The translations under genes were made by a program, and so were the position numbers. Under the pieces are notes generated by a model, which saw only the letters and a program-made list of their open reading frames with translations, was not told the DNA's origin and did no database searches. A DNA stretch of 64,000 bases from Dendrophyllia cribrosa (Eukaryota > Cnidaria > Anthozoa > Scleractinia > Dendrophylliidae): assembly GCA_024195265.1 (NCBI GenBank), contig JAJLRJ010000002.1:1408888-1472887 (forward strand), in the 5' to 3' direction. Below are positions 45,386-56,581 of the stretch, in pieces. Position 1 is the stretch's first letter. Each line of letters starts with the position of its first letter.

Positions 45386-46885
45386 GTGGTTTAAAAGCTT
45401 CTACCATAGTAGTCATAAAAATGCAATTCGTTTGAACGAAAATGATAAATTATATTTTTTACGATTTTTTAAATTTTTTCGTGGCAATTAGTCATTTCTT
45501 GCCGCTGAAAACTGAATAAATCACAAATATTGCCGTCGCTATTAAAAAATTATCGTGGTTTGGCTCAATAAAATGTTCGGTTTTTGTGTTCTGCTAACGT
45601 AGTCAGCGAACACTATTGACATCGGACGAGGTATTTTTGTCAATGTAAGGAACCATTTCCGGCGTAACAATTGAATTGTCAATCGCAACCAATCAAAGCG
45701 AAGAGCTGACGAAATCGGAAAAAGTTCTGATAATTCTCTTACAATTCTTCATATTGGCGCAAAACTCGAATAATATTCCATCTATTCCCTTTAATTAAAG
45801 ACTGAATTTCAGCGAAAGAGTAGGCTATCAAGATTTCAGACTTTTCCACTACAAATCATTTCAGCAGTCTGAAGCGAAGCGAAATCGCACGACGACTCAC
45901 CGATCATATCAGTTTGTTTACTTCATGACTGAGAGAAATTATAATTCTTCATGCTTACCTTTGAGAATTATTAACTCGAATAATATTCCATCGATTCACT
46001 TGAATTAAAGACTGAATTACGGTTAAAGAGTAAGCGATCAAGATTTCAGAATTTATCTGCCACTAGAATTTAATTTAGTCGATTCCTGTCAAGCCTATCA
46101 AAAAAGTGTTGAAGCTAGCCGAGACGCCAGCTGACGAGTTGACAGTATCGTTACGCTCGACTGAGTTTGATGGATAGTTTTAAAATCCAGCGTTCCTGCC
46201 AGTACAGTACATCTGCTCACCAGAAAATGCACTCAAAGAGTTTGTCAAATAGCATTTACCCGTATGTTGCACAATTCACGCTATGTAAGCAGAACACACG
46301 GCCCCAGTGGGGCCCTATTTTTCTTCTATCTTCTTCTTTTTCTCTATAGCTTAAGCTGTTTTTTCAGAAAGTTGGTGCGAGGCTATGGAATCGCAATTTT
46401 GTTTACGGAGTCTTTTAGAATATTCAGTTATCTCTCAACTGCATTAAAACCATGAGACAAGGCCCGCGGCTAAACACCAAATGATTCTAATGCATGTTGA
46501 TTAGCATGTCTATTTGCTGTGATTATAATCAGTGTTGGTTCATTGCATTTGCGCAACTCACGAATTCTGCTTGGCCTTAAAAAAGACGCTAAAGGAGGTG
46601 GCTCCCTAGTGTTTTAACAAAAGGACCTACACTTACTATCATGCAATTTTGGTTCACGAGATTTACCAGTAAGGATGCCAACATATTTATGCTTAATTAT
46701 CAGTTGTCACTGTTTTTGTAGAGGCCGTTGCTATAGCTTAACAAAGCATCTAAAAAATGGCGAATATTGTGCAAAAATTGACCTTTAATAGTTCGAGTTT
46801 CCTTTGGTGAATTTGTTTTCCAAACTTTGCTATCTTGCGAAAATGGTTAAGGCCAACTTTTTCGATTAAAAATAATCAGAGGCCC
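45386..46885. other. Non-coding stretch with imperfect direct repeats
   Basis: No gene seen. About 80 bp at 45768-45850 (CGAATAATATTCCATCTATT ...) recurs at 45972-46060. Short frames around 46167-46455 have no domain. Confidence 0.45.
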
Positions 46886-46888
46886 TTA

Positions 46889-47191
46889 ATGCCTGATCAT
46901 ATGAGCCGGGCTGGCCCGATTAGCCGAGCAGAAGTTTTTGACAGTAAGTTATTGTTTTAAAAATGACGGCAAATGTAGATTGTTTTAAGAAAAATGACAA
47001 TTTACAAGCGAGCAGGTTTGCTCTGATGCAAATATTTTTTGCTGTCCCGTTTAGCCGGGCTGGAACATTTTCAGCCCGGTTAGCCGAGATCCCAACATCG
47101 CGATACCGGGGATCCCGGCTAACCGGCTGGCCCTTTGACGTGCTGAGATCTCAGTAAAACCGAACCGAACCCAGCCCATGTAATCAGGCCC
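46889..47191. mobile_element. PIF/Harbinger-like MITE (303 bp)
   Basis: GCCTGATCATATGAGCCGGG at the left and its near complement at the right (CCCATGTAATCAGGCCC) are flanked by TTA (46886-46888, 47192-47194). The interior shares CCGAGATC/GATCTCGG motifs with the 34173 element. A deleted relative of its right part occurs at 36180-36220. Confidence 0.55.
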
Positions 47192-47194
47192 TTA

Positions 47195-48506
47195 GAAAAA
47201 TTCACCGAAGGAAACGTGAGAAAATCTGCGGTTAATTTTGCTTATTTTTGCTTTGCTGACGCCATAAAAATCGGAAAAACCTTCATTTTCGTGCGAGCAC
47301 GTGCAAAATTACCGTAAAGCCCGTGTCATCAGCGCGCGCGCGTGCGGCAAAAACGAAACAGCACTGCCTAGAGCAATTTATGTTGGATTTAAACTTCTTG
47401 GCACTTTATAAATAGAAACGTTTTGAGCAGGTTGTTACGTTTTCTAGTATTACCATATACCGCATTCCTCTTAAATGCTATCATTTAGTCTTGCGTACGC
47501 GCGGTAGTCACTCTCGTTAATTGCAATATAACACGCGGCGACTCATTTGAACAAGCCTACGAGTTTAAAGGCTATTGGAAATCTGGGAACAATAAAATTG
47601 CACTCGTAAATGTTTTAATAAAAAGATGCAGTGCCTTCGTCATGCGGCGACAAATCAACTTGACGCCAGATTTTTTTTTTATGTTTTTGTTTTCCGCCAC
47701 GCGCCAATATAAGTTTCCTATTTTGTTTTGAAAAGAAAACACTCAAAATACCCACGATACTGAGAGCTGTTTAGAACAAAGAACACTATAAGACAGGATG
47801 GCGATAAAGTTTAATGACCTTCTGTGCTTTGAACAGCTTTTCAAAAACGGTATAAATCAAAGCTATATTCATATTTGTGAAATCGTTCTACAATGTCGCT
47901 ATCGCTATCTAACTTCGCTGTAGTTTAACCGACTCAAAATCCACTCAATGAGGGTGAATCAAGCTTTAATTCGAAAGTCTGACCGTAGCCAATATGTGCC
48001 TCATTATGTCCTGAAGCAAGCCAAAACAATTTTTAATTAACTAATATAAGTGATTCAGCTTCTATGTTCTTTTTTTCCGCATTTATGCTAATAAAGGCAA
48101 ATAACAACTAAAAACTTTAGCGAACCCAAACGCGACCTTATTTTTTTGTCAAGAAATTCAAGGTGAAAAGCCTAGCTGTCAACTTTACATTCAAAATGTA
48201 TTTTCTGTTAACAAGAGGTTTAACTTAACATTGAAGAAATCATTTGCGTGTTGTTTTGTTTTGTAAGCGGAATTGTCGATACCTTATTATAACAGTTATT
48301 ACGCAAACGTATTTTGAGGTTAACCACAAGGGAATATTGTGTTCACCACATTTCAAAGCTCTTATTCCTGATTGATGTGATTTTCCGGGTATGATGCTAA
48401 TTTAAGGTTCAAAACCAAAGCGCCTGTAGGAGTTAACGCACAGAACGAGTTAAAAGAAGATTGAGACGATATCAAAAGGCAACAGAAGCCAGTTGAAAGG
48501 TGAATA
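47195..48506 (+). repeat. Uninterrupted B-E locus (empty site of the Tc1-like element)
   Basis: Contains block B sequence to 48225, one TA (48226-48227), then block E. The Tc1-like element is absent, so this copy shows the pre-insertion state. No gene seen. Confidence 0.75.
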
Positions 48507-48751
48507 TCACTTTCTTCTTTGATCAATTTTATTCGATTACATACTTTAAAAGTTGTCAGGGGTCTCACTGGGCAGTTCGTTTTAGGCAGTTTCCCAGCCT
48601 TTTGGCACATAAATTAAATGTTATATATTGTTGTAGGCCTCACTGAGTTCGACAACTCTCCAGTCAAGCTGAGGTTGAGGAATTGGTAAACAAGACGTGA
48701 ATTGCACAAAAATGCTTAATTAAGGTGTTTCGATACAGTTTTCTGGAGGTG

Positions 48752-50013
48752 TAGCCTGAGAAAACAGACATCGTTTCGCGGCGCCACCACTGGGGCCCCT
48801 GCGAAACGACGTCTGAGCAATGAGCGCCAAAATGCCGTACTTGTCACGCATTAACCCTAGCGGCACGCGTGGATCACGCGCGAACACAGGCTTGAAAAAC
48901 AACATCTCCGTCTAGAATAATTAGTTTGAATGATTTTTGAATTCAAAACATCAGTGGCGTTTCAAAAAAGCCTGATAAAATAACTTGAAAGTCAAAATAT
49001 GAAAAATTATGGAGACATTTTGAATTTTGCGATGCAAATGAAATTTGAGCTGCAAAATATAAATCTGGTTTTGTTTACAAAAGATCGCTTTCCAGACCAA
49101 TTCTTGAATGACAAATACAAGAAAAAGGACAACAAATTCAAACAGTCGAAAGTTTTATTCAAATATCTATCAGATTACTCTCAAAAGCAAAACGCATTAC
49201 ATTATAACGCATCTTGGAAATTGTCCACGCAAGCGAATTTCTTGTACTGATCACTGAGAAATGTGGCCGAGCTTTCTAAATATTTCATAAAACTATTGAT
49301 AACAAAGAAACAATCAATGAAATGTTTCTTACAAAGTAAATCCACATTTTAAAATGTAATTTCCTTTACCGTAGTTTTCCAAGAATGCATGAAAATTCTT
49401 AGTAAAGTCTGCCGCTTCGAGTGTGATGCGAACGGAAACACAAACGCGAAAGCCAAGAAGCTAGATATTCGAATCGACGAGCTGTGTTCCTGTTTTGAGA
49501 TAAGTGATACTTTTTTTCGGAAATGAAGACTAGTTTTAGATGGCGTACTTACGGTGCAGGTTCGATCAAAACCCAGTTGACTTTCGACGTTTTTAATACA
49601 GTATTGCCTAGAAGTTGAGTAGGCGAAGACACGTCTTCCACAGATACCTGACTTCGGGCCCGCCTGACAAATTCACTTCAAACGGCAATTCATTGATTAG
49701 TTGAAGACATTCTTCTCCGCTCTTTGATCTCCGAGGTAGTATGTATCGTGATGAAGTGTCGTTGATGAGATTTACACATAACAGACAACAGAAATCCGTG
49801 GTGGATATATTCTTCCCGTCATCCTGAAAACAACATACGCGCGTGATCCACACGTGCCGCGAGGGAAATTTGTTTCAACCAATCAGGAGCACTACCGAGA
49901 TCTGGGTAGCGAGTACGTCTCGCGTACGCGTGTTTGGCGCTCATTGCTCAGACGTCAGTTTCGCGGAGGCCCCAGTGGTGGCGCCGCGAAATGACGTCTG
50001 TTTTCTCAGGCTA
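48752..50013 (-). mobile_element. Mutator-like (MULE) non-autonomous element
   Basis: A 9-bp target duplication CTGGAGGTG flanks it (48743-48751, 50014-50022). Inverted ends begin TAGCCTGAGAAAACAGAC and extend well over 100 bp. The A1 copy near 31690-31700 is the empty site. Nine-base duplications with long TIRs are typical of Mutator-like transposons. No transposase; exon-like sequence lies within. Confidence 0.75.
49612..49828 (-). pseudogene. Exon-like open stretch inside the MULE
   Basis: On the minus strand a TTGTTTTCAG acceptor precedes 72 codons with FCCLLCVNLINDTSSRYILP and GEECLQLINEL, ending in a stop. The CxxC pair recalls a treble-clef or ZAD-type zinc motif but the match is weak. 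It may be a host exon captured by the transposon. Confidence 0.3.
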
Positions 50014-50369
50014 CTGGAGGTGATACCTTCATTTTTCAATGGGCTTTTAAGCGGTCTTCTCCAAGTCAGATCAACGTGAAATTTTCATCACTAACTGGTT
50101 TTGAATTGAAGTTTGGTAAGATATATTTTCTGGTAAAATCGATATCACCGTGACGACGATAAACAAGAAACTTCGAAATCAGTAAAAGTGAAATTTTGCG
50201 CGTTTAAGATTTCGCATTGAAGATCCCACATAGACATCTTAAAATATGGCATATGGCATATATGTTTTGCAAGAATAAAAAAATTCTGTATGTTTGATTT
50301 CAAATAAATCGCAATAACATTTCAAACATTACTATTTGTGTACTGGTAATAAATTGATCAAGAGGTTAA

Positions 50370-50524
50370 GGCCGCGTCCACACGCATCCGGATATTTTTA
50401 GAATCCGGATACGTGTGGACGGGCAAATACGATTCGAATACGCTACGTGTGGATGCGAATATTTTCTAATCCGCAACAAAAATATTGCGGATTAAAAAAT
50501 ATCCGGATACGTGTGGACGGGGCC
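50370..50524. mobile_element. Harbinger-type MITE (155 bp)
   Basis: GGCCGCGTCCACACGCATCC and the complementary right end (GTGTGGACGGGGCC) flanked by TAA (50367-50369, 50525-50527). The A1 copy near 32008 has a single TAA and no insert. Confidence 0.72.
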
Positions 50525-50566
50525 TAACACTGGTTTGTGAAATTACTTAAAGATAGTGTAAAAAAG

Positions 50567-50806
50567 TAAAACACGAAAAAGGCAAGTGACACACTCGAAC
50601 ACCAACCCCGCGGTCTTTCCAGTACCTTACGCATGCGCACAGCCATATCACCCGGGCAGTGGCAGCCATGGACAGCTGTTTTGTCCTAGTTAGGACTCAT
50701 CAGCATGGCATAGCCAGGCAGGGTCTCACATAAGATCATCGTCCCCGCCACTTTACTGCCAAGGCGGATGCAAGCATCCCTTTAAGCGTCAGCTCCACAC
50801 GACACA
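50567..50806 (-). mobile_element. Retrozyme-like insertion
   Basis: About 240 bp is present in A2 but not at the corresponding point of A1, and it contains a hammerhead motif on the minus strand. Short hammerhead-bearing retroposons of a few hundred bases (retrozymes) are known in cnidarians and other animals. Only one monomer is present and exact edges are uncertain. Confidence 0.5.
50665..50709 (-). ncRNA. Hammerhead ribozyme, retrozyme type (one core change)
   Basis: Read on the minus strand: stem I GCCATG pairs with CATGGC (6 bp), core CTGATGA is perfect, and stem II GTCCTAACTAGGAC is a 5-bp hairpin with a 4-nt loop. Then comes AAA in place of GAA, stem III ACAG/CTGT, and C with predicted cleavage before CATGGC. 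The single deviation is G12 to A, which should strongly reduce cleavage. Confidence 0.75.
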
Positions 50807-51953
50807 TGTGAACGGCTCGATGAATGTTTTTAAAACTTTCACCACGCATGCTTACCGATGTGGAAAATATTATCTGAAAGTTTTATTGACATTGATCCAC
50901 TGGAGCGCCTTTAAATTTATAGATGAAGACGACGTACGAACCGGCCAAAACGTTTGCGTTACAAATTCCCTTTTAAAGTTATGCCCATTAATGATTTCAA
51001 ATCCGAATGTGCACTACATATATTCCTCCGTGATTGAAACATTTCAATGTATGCTCGTTCATGCAAATTTCTTTGCCTCTGTTTTCTTTTGCGTTCAAAA
51101 TGCCTGCTGTAAAAACGTTTTTCCGTAATTTCACGAAACCAGTGTTTATCTCTCGATCAATTTAATACCAGTATACAAATAGTAAGGTTTGAAATGTTAT
51201 CGCGATTCATTTGAAATCCAACATACAGAATTTTTTTTATTCTTGCAAAATATATAAAATGCCATATACCATATTTTAAGATGTCTATGTGGGATCTTAA
51301 ACGCGCAAAATTTCACTTTTACTGATTTCTAAGTTTCTTGTTTATCGTCGTCATGGTAATCTCGATTTTACCAGAATATATATTTAGCCAAACTTCAATT
51401 CAAAAACAGTTAATAGTGAAAATTTCACGTTGATCTGACTTAAAAAGACCGCTTAAAAGCCGACTGAAAACTGTAGGTATGGTCTCCAGAAAACTTTATC
51501 GAAACACCTTAAACGACCTTAGAACGTTTTTTTTTTTTCGTTCGCTTCGCCGACCTACTTTTCTCTGGAGCAAAATAATTCATTGTTACACCCTCTCCGG
51601 CTATCCGCTTTATATATACCCTCAACTTCATTTAATGTATCTTTATTTACCCTTTCGAAGACCAACTTAGTGTTATAATGAATGGTATCTTTGGATTATT
51701 TGTTGGTTTCTTTCAGCAACAACCACCAAAAACGTTTAACAACCACCCAAAATAATTTACATAAATACAAGAGTTCCTCGATGATCGTGGTATACCTCAA
51801 TAAAATGTTCGGTTTTTCTTCAAGGGAGGGATGGTTGTGCACAGGCTATGCTCGTGGAAGTTTACAAATAAATGTTTTCTTGCCTCATCCAGGAAGGTTA
51901 TATTATGACTGGACTTTATTATTTGAAGGCTTACAACTACTTTTCTTTCGCAG

Positions 51954-52046
51954 ATGAAGTCTTCAATTTTTCTTATCGTCCTGTGGAGTGTTATGCAGTG
52001 GAACAATGTTCATGCGTACAGCTGCTGCAATTGTAATGAAAAGAGA
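51954..52046 (+). CDS. Signal-peptide exon
   Basis: Starts with ATG directly after TTTCTTTCGCAG and ends AAGAGA before GTAAGT. Thirty-one codons: hydrophobic core, then CCNCNEKR. It is assigned to the downstream gene by strand and proximity only. Confidence 0.6.
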
Positions 52047-54303
52047 GTAAGTGGGACATGATGATAGCAAATTACTGCGCTTTTCAATGACACATGAACT
52101 CTAAAGTTCAAAACTGAACCTACAGTTTTGTTTTTCGCTACCACAATTATCATTGCGGACAAGGATGGGAGTTTCTTGGTGTTGCGATCACCAAATGACG
52201 TAAAACAAAAGATTCAAAAGAAAGTAAACAATACCCACACCACAAAACAAAAGCTAACCAACAATAGTTTCCGCAACACTAAGAAACACCCACAAGGATG
52301 CTTAACGCAACAGATCAAAATGTCATACTTGTAGTTGTGATCGGTGTATTTTATGCTTTGTCAGCTTCTTTATTTAGAAGTACAACGTTTGTCACCATAA
52401 TAAGCCCTTTAAAGCGCAATGTTGCATCATGGGTATTGAGTACAAACATGGGAGGAATTCAATGGTCAATAAGAGAATTTTAAGTAAAAGTTTGATTTCC
52501 GAAACTTTCTTCGCCACATATTGCAGAGGGTTTGTAAAAAAAATATGTTTATGCCACACATCGCTTCAAGTTTTAATGCGATCGATCCCCTTAAACTTCC
52601 AGACGTTTGTCAAAAGCTCCTGTTTTTTTCTTTCCACTAATAAAAAGTACATATAGAGATGTTGACCAAAGCTTCAGCTTCTAAAGAGCTTCCAATCCTA
52701 ATTAAATCCGTGTCCAAAGTTGCCCAAAAATCGTTTTGAACGCTGCCATTTTTTAAACATACTTACAAGCCTGGCCTTGATCGAAATGTGACGTTATTCC
52801 GTCCAACTTGAGGTGAGCTGTTTGCTACTCGTTTTGTTTACTATACTGAAATCATGGATTAAGAGGGTTATTGAGCGTCTCAGCCCTATTTCTCGAAATT
52901 CACCGGAACGTTCACGGCTGCTTGTTAATGATTTATCTTCCCTGCCGAAGTTTAATTTCTTCAGTGAAGCTAGACTACGAGTAGTCCCTCCTTTTTCCTC
53001 AGGGATAGTAGAGCAGCGAAACGCGAACGCGCATGAAAGTCACCCCACGCGAGAAAGGCGAGACCCGCGGCGCGTCTCGCCTTTCTCGCGTGGGGTGATT
53101 TTCACGCGCGTTCGCGTTTCGCTCGCTCTACTATCCCTGAGGAAAAAGGAGGGACTACTCGTAGTCTACAGTGAAGCACAATGATTTATCTTGTACGGGC
53201 CTGAGTATTTTTTACCACATCACAGCACCGTACCCAATCGTGAAGAAAACAATTCTTTACTTCTCAACGCAAAGAAAGAAATAGTTTTGAGACGGCAAGG
53301 GAAAAGATAAATTCAATAGAAATTTATCCGGCTTTCAAGGGACTTTGTAGCGATTTGATAATGATCGACGGCAGTGTAAAACGGAAACATTAACTGCGGC
53401 GTGTTATTGTAAAGTCTCGCGCATTAAACTCAAGTTTTTTAATTTGCAAGTTTAGTCTGACATCGAAGAGTTTTTCAGACGTATTTGAATCACAGTTTTG
53501 TTGTTGCCAGAGGAAATGTGTAAATTGGACCACGTGCATACCGCCATTTAAGACACAAAAATAAAGGTTAATTTTGGTTTCTATGTTAGTTTCCCAGGAG
53601 CTGTAACGGTTTACTTAAAAATTCAGTGAGTGGAGTTTATAAAATCCAGCCAGTGCCCAACATTGACCCCATTGAAGTGTATTGTGAAATGGCAATAAAT
53701 GGTGGAGGCTTCACCTTCCTTCCTCGCGACCTCACTAGAACACCAGACGCTCAACTGATTGTCAACGCACTATTCCGAGACAGGAAAAACGTCTTGTTGA
53801 AGTTACAGAAGAAAGCAGACCGCAGCGAGTCATACACTCTCATCCAGCCTCATCCCTCTTTCGCGAACACTGGTTTTCGAGTTTTGATCAACAGCTTCTC
53901 TGGTTACACAACACCACAGAATGCCTTCATGAAAGATTACATCTTCCTTGGCATCATTCCAGAGTCGGCTGCGAGAAATAAAAATGTTCAAGGCTTTAAG
54001 TCTAACGGGCACGTAATCCAGTTCACAAATTGCGACGACAATCCCAACAGTTTGTTTGCGTTTATGCCAAACCACAATCTCCAAACTCCCAGTAAATACT
54101 TGCTTCCGAACCTGTTCTTCGAGCGGAGTGGTGTCGCCGTGAACTGGCGTTCCAAGGCCATCCCCATCACCAATCCTGATCGCATCATGCCCAACCAGTT
54201 CTTTTTCCTGACAGAGCTGCATTTTGGGGGCTGCGGCTGTTACACTTCCAGTGACCGCTGGACCAAGTACGGCTTTCACGCCGCTGCCATTGGAGTTCGC
54301 TAA
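51954..54303 (+). CDS. Secreted fibrinogen-C-like / coral skeletal-matrix-like protein (exons 51954-52046 and 53598-54303 seen)
   Basis: Exon 51954-52046 encodes a 31-residue start with a clear signal peptide (MKSSIFLIVLWSVMQWNNVH, then AYSCCNC) and ends before GTAAGT in phase 0. The main exon (706 nt, after TTAGTTTCCCAG) encodes SCNGLLKNSVSGVYKIQP, then VYCEMAINGGGFTF, the N-terminal signature of fibrinogen-C-like domains, and ends GGCGCYTSSDRW ... AAIGVR. I associate this combination with coral proteins annotated as uncharacterized skeletal organic matrix protein 5-like, from memory, unverified. The phases do not join directly (0 versus a single leading base), so at least one exon between them is not resolved; the candidate after TTGCCAG at 53520 (RKCVNWTTCIPPF) lacks a clean donor. 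The calcium- and polymer-binding residues of true fibrinogen were not found. Confidence 0.62.
52047..53597 (+). other. Intron region of the skeletal-matrix-like gene
   Basis: Holds the foldback MITE at 52971-53168. The frames 52128-52656 show no domain. A possible small exon lies near 53520-53570, but its frame meets TAA before any donor. Confidence 0.4.
52971..53168. mobile_element. Mutator-type foldback MITE (198 bp)
   Basis: Near-perfect arms of about 95 bp begin TAGACTACGAGTAGTCCCTC and are flanked by the 9-bp duplication CAGTGAAGC (52962-52970, 53169-53177). GC-rich centre around CCGCGGCGCG. A strong hairpin. Confidence 0.85.
53598..54303 (+). CDS. Main exon of the skeletal-matrix-like gene
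   Basis: 235 codons plus one leading base, ending TAA 54301-54303. Open throughout and with host-like base composition. The longest frame label begins at a GTG inside the exon; the coding sequence really continues upstream to the acceptor. Confidence 0.8.
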
Positions 54304-55458
54304 TTGAAACTGAAACAACTTTGCACTTCCCACTTGTAAATTGCACGTGATGGTAATGATCTGCTGAACTGACTGTTTAAATATAGCAAACGTCACATCA
54401 ATTTGTTATACTGTTATACATTTCCTTTGTTTAAAACAATTAATGAACCTCGATATCTGTTTATAAGTGGGTCATTTTTAGTAGATAAATGTTAAATGTG
54501 TTTCTTGTCTGTGCTATCTGCCTTTTGGATAATGTTTACAGTTGATAACGTTTAAATATTAGGGATGGGCAGACTGAAATTTCTTTAGACCGTGGTTTTG
54601 TTAAACACCGTCTAAATTTCATTTAAATAACTGGCCCTATCAATTTCCGAACACGAACGAAACTGTACAATAGCCGATTTCTGAGTTTCCTTTAGACCGT
54701 ATTCGTTTCTGTTGCACTAAGGTCAGCTTCACGGCTGCCTATCGTTTTCTTTTTCTTTTCATGATCAGTTGAAAGGCATAAAAAAAAACATTTTAACATT
54801 ACTGACCCTAAGACAAACAGTGCGTTCTGTTTCCCTCAACTTTTGTAAATCATGCAAGGACCACTCGGACAATCAACAGCAGCAAACTGCAGCCAGATCT
54901 TTGTTTAAATCAGGAACAGCAATTCAATGGAAGGCGGATCGATCAGCTAAACTGAAATGCTCGACCACGGCAACATATGTTCCCTGAGGCAAACATTTAG
55001 GGTCTTGGCAAAACGAAATTCACTGTTTCTCAGTTTTTATTCTCCGCTATAAAGTCAGGTAATTCATAAAAAAAAATCAGTTTAGTAAATTAAATGTTCT
55101 GAATCTTACAGCACTTACATTATGCGTGAACTTAAACCATTGCTTGGTTTTTGTTGTAAGCTAACTGAAGAGAACAAAAAGTAAGTACAGTTAGACATTC
55201 GTCCCGATATAACTAAGTAACGCACAACACTCTGAGGCACCGCTGATATTAAATAACCGAGTAAATATTTGTTTTCTCATATTGGTTGATTAAGGCTGCA
55301 CAAACCTATGTTCAGTTTTACGTGCACAGCGACATTTTTGGACCCGCAAGCTAGTCGTCAAGCCTACAGTGTGCACAAGTGTGCTGCGTGGCTCAACATT
55401 CATTGTACTCGTCACATTCTCATTGCCACGAATTAACACCTTATCATCCACGATCTGT
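54304..55458. other. 3' UTR and intergenic stretch
   Basis: No gene seen. A frame at 54769-54987 has no recognised domain. No AATAAA close to the stop was found. Confidence 0.4.
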
Positions 55459-55545
55459 ACGCGGGCATCGTAGCTCAAATGGTTTAGCGACGGAAGATCT
55501 CGGTGGGATTCAAACCCACGGATCTCCGGATTAGGTGAAATATTT
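55459..55545 (+). repeat. Degenerate tRNA-like (SINE-like) sequence
   Basis: A box-A-like TAGCTCAAATGGTTTAGCG and a box-B-like GGTGGGATTCAAACCCAC occur about 31 bp apart, closer than in a real tRNA. The anticodon region is therefore lost. Probably a tRNA-derived SINE head or tRNA pseudogene. Confidence 0.4.
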
Positions 55546-55882
55546 TTTTTCTTTTCCTTGTGTGGTGCCATTTCCTTACTAGGGATAACTCTCAGATGGA
55601 ACTGATTTATGGGCTGTCCTCAGCACTAAAATTTTCCACAGAGTCAATTCTCTCATTTAATGCAGTGTGCGCAGTCAGTTCTATCAGCTCCAAAAGTTTT
55701 GTTCGTTCTTTCCGACAATCGTTATTCGTATAACTGGGATGCTAAAAACATCGAGCATCATCAGTATGTTCGCTATATCCGAGGTGTTTGTTTGTAAATG
55801 GATGCGATAGTGCTACTTATAAAACCGTGAAGAAAAGTCGGGTTTAAATAAATATCGCTATCGCTCCTTTAGAGTATTAGTG

Positions 55883-56581
55883 CAGTCGAACCTCCCGTAA
55901 GCGGACACCCTCGGGACCAAGGGTAAGTGTCCGCTTACGGGAGGTTGAAAAAAAAAAGATAGTGCACTTGAGGGCGTATGATGCACCCGGTATATGTCTT
56001 TTAAAGCTTTTAAGACCACTTGTAATTTTGTATTATCCATCACAGGGTTGTTGAATTTTGCTTTTTATATCACACATAAATTTAACATTACTTCAAAAAC
56101 TACGGTTCAAGATTTGAAAGAGTGCCGCTAAATAAATGCACGTATCTGTGAAGCTCTCGCATTGCCATCACACAAACTGATGTAAGCCATTTAAAAACAG
56201 TAACATCCTCAATGCATCTGACATGTTTCGGAGCTGAACAGAACAGAAGAAGTACATTTTTTTTATGTATATTACATGTAAGTGTCCTTAGGTACGTAAA
56301 AAGAAACTATCTATTAGTGTCACCCTGGAATCGAAATGACCAGATACCTAACTGTACTGTTCAGACTCACACATCGCTTTTGTTTTGGTCAAGCGCAATT
56401 AAAACCGTTAAAACCGAACCTATTTTTTTAATTTTTCTTTATATCGTTTACTGTCCGCTTACGGAAGGTTATTTTAGACCATATAAACCCCGGGACCGTG
56501 GTTTGGCGTCCGCTTAAGGAAGATGTCTGCTTATGGGAGGTGTCCGCTTATGGGAGGTGTCCGTTAGTGGAGGTTCGACTG
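55883..56581. mobile_element. Tigger/pogo-like MITE (699 bp)
   Basis: CAGTCGAACCTCCCGTAAGC at the left and GGAGGTTCGACTG at the right, with TA on the right and TG (probably mutated TA) on the left. GTCCGCTTA units repeat near both ends. Related to the 30177-30912 element. No transposase. Confidence 0.72.

Larger units (their letters stand above)
48724..51508. mobile_element. TTAA-target foldback element A2 with nested insertions
   Basis: GGTGTTTCGATACAGTTTTC and GAAAACTTTATCGAAACACC ends with TTAA outside (48720-48723, 51509-51512). The arms (48724-50560 without the nested elements, and about 51128-51508) are inverted copies. Nested inside are a Mutator-like element (48752-50013), a Harbinger MITE (50370-50524) and a retrozyme-like segment (about 50567-50806). 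No transposase. Confidence 0.72.

Noticed and set aside
50567..50806. tRNA-derived SINE
   Set aside because: A GTGTTCGAG box-B-like motif exists, but there is no convincing box A at the right distance; the hammerhead explains the segment better.
52813..53184. 123-codon plus frame
   Set aside because: Lies across the Mutator-type hairpin; Arg-rich reading comes from the palindrome.
53830..54396. 188-codon minus frame
   Set aside because: Antisense shadow of the skeletal-matrix-like main exon.
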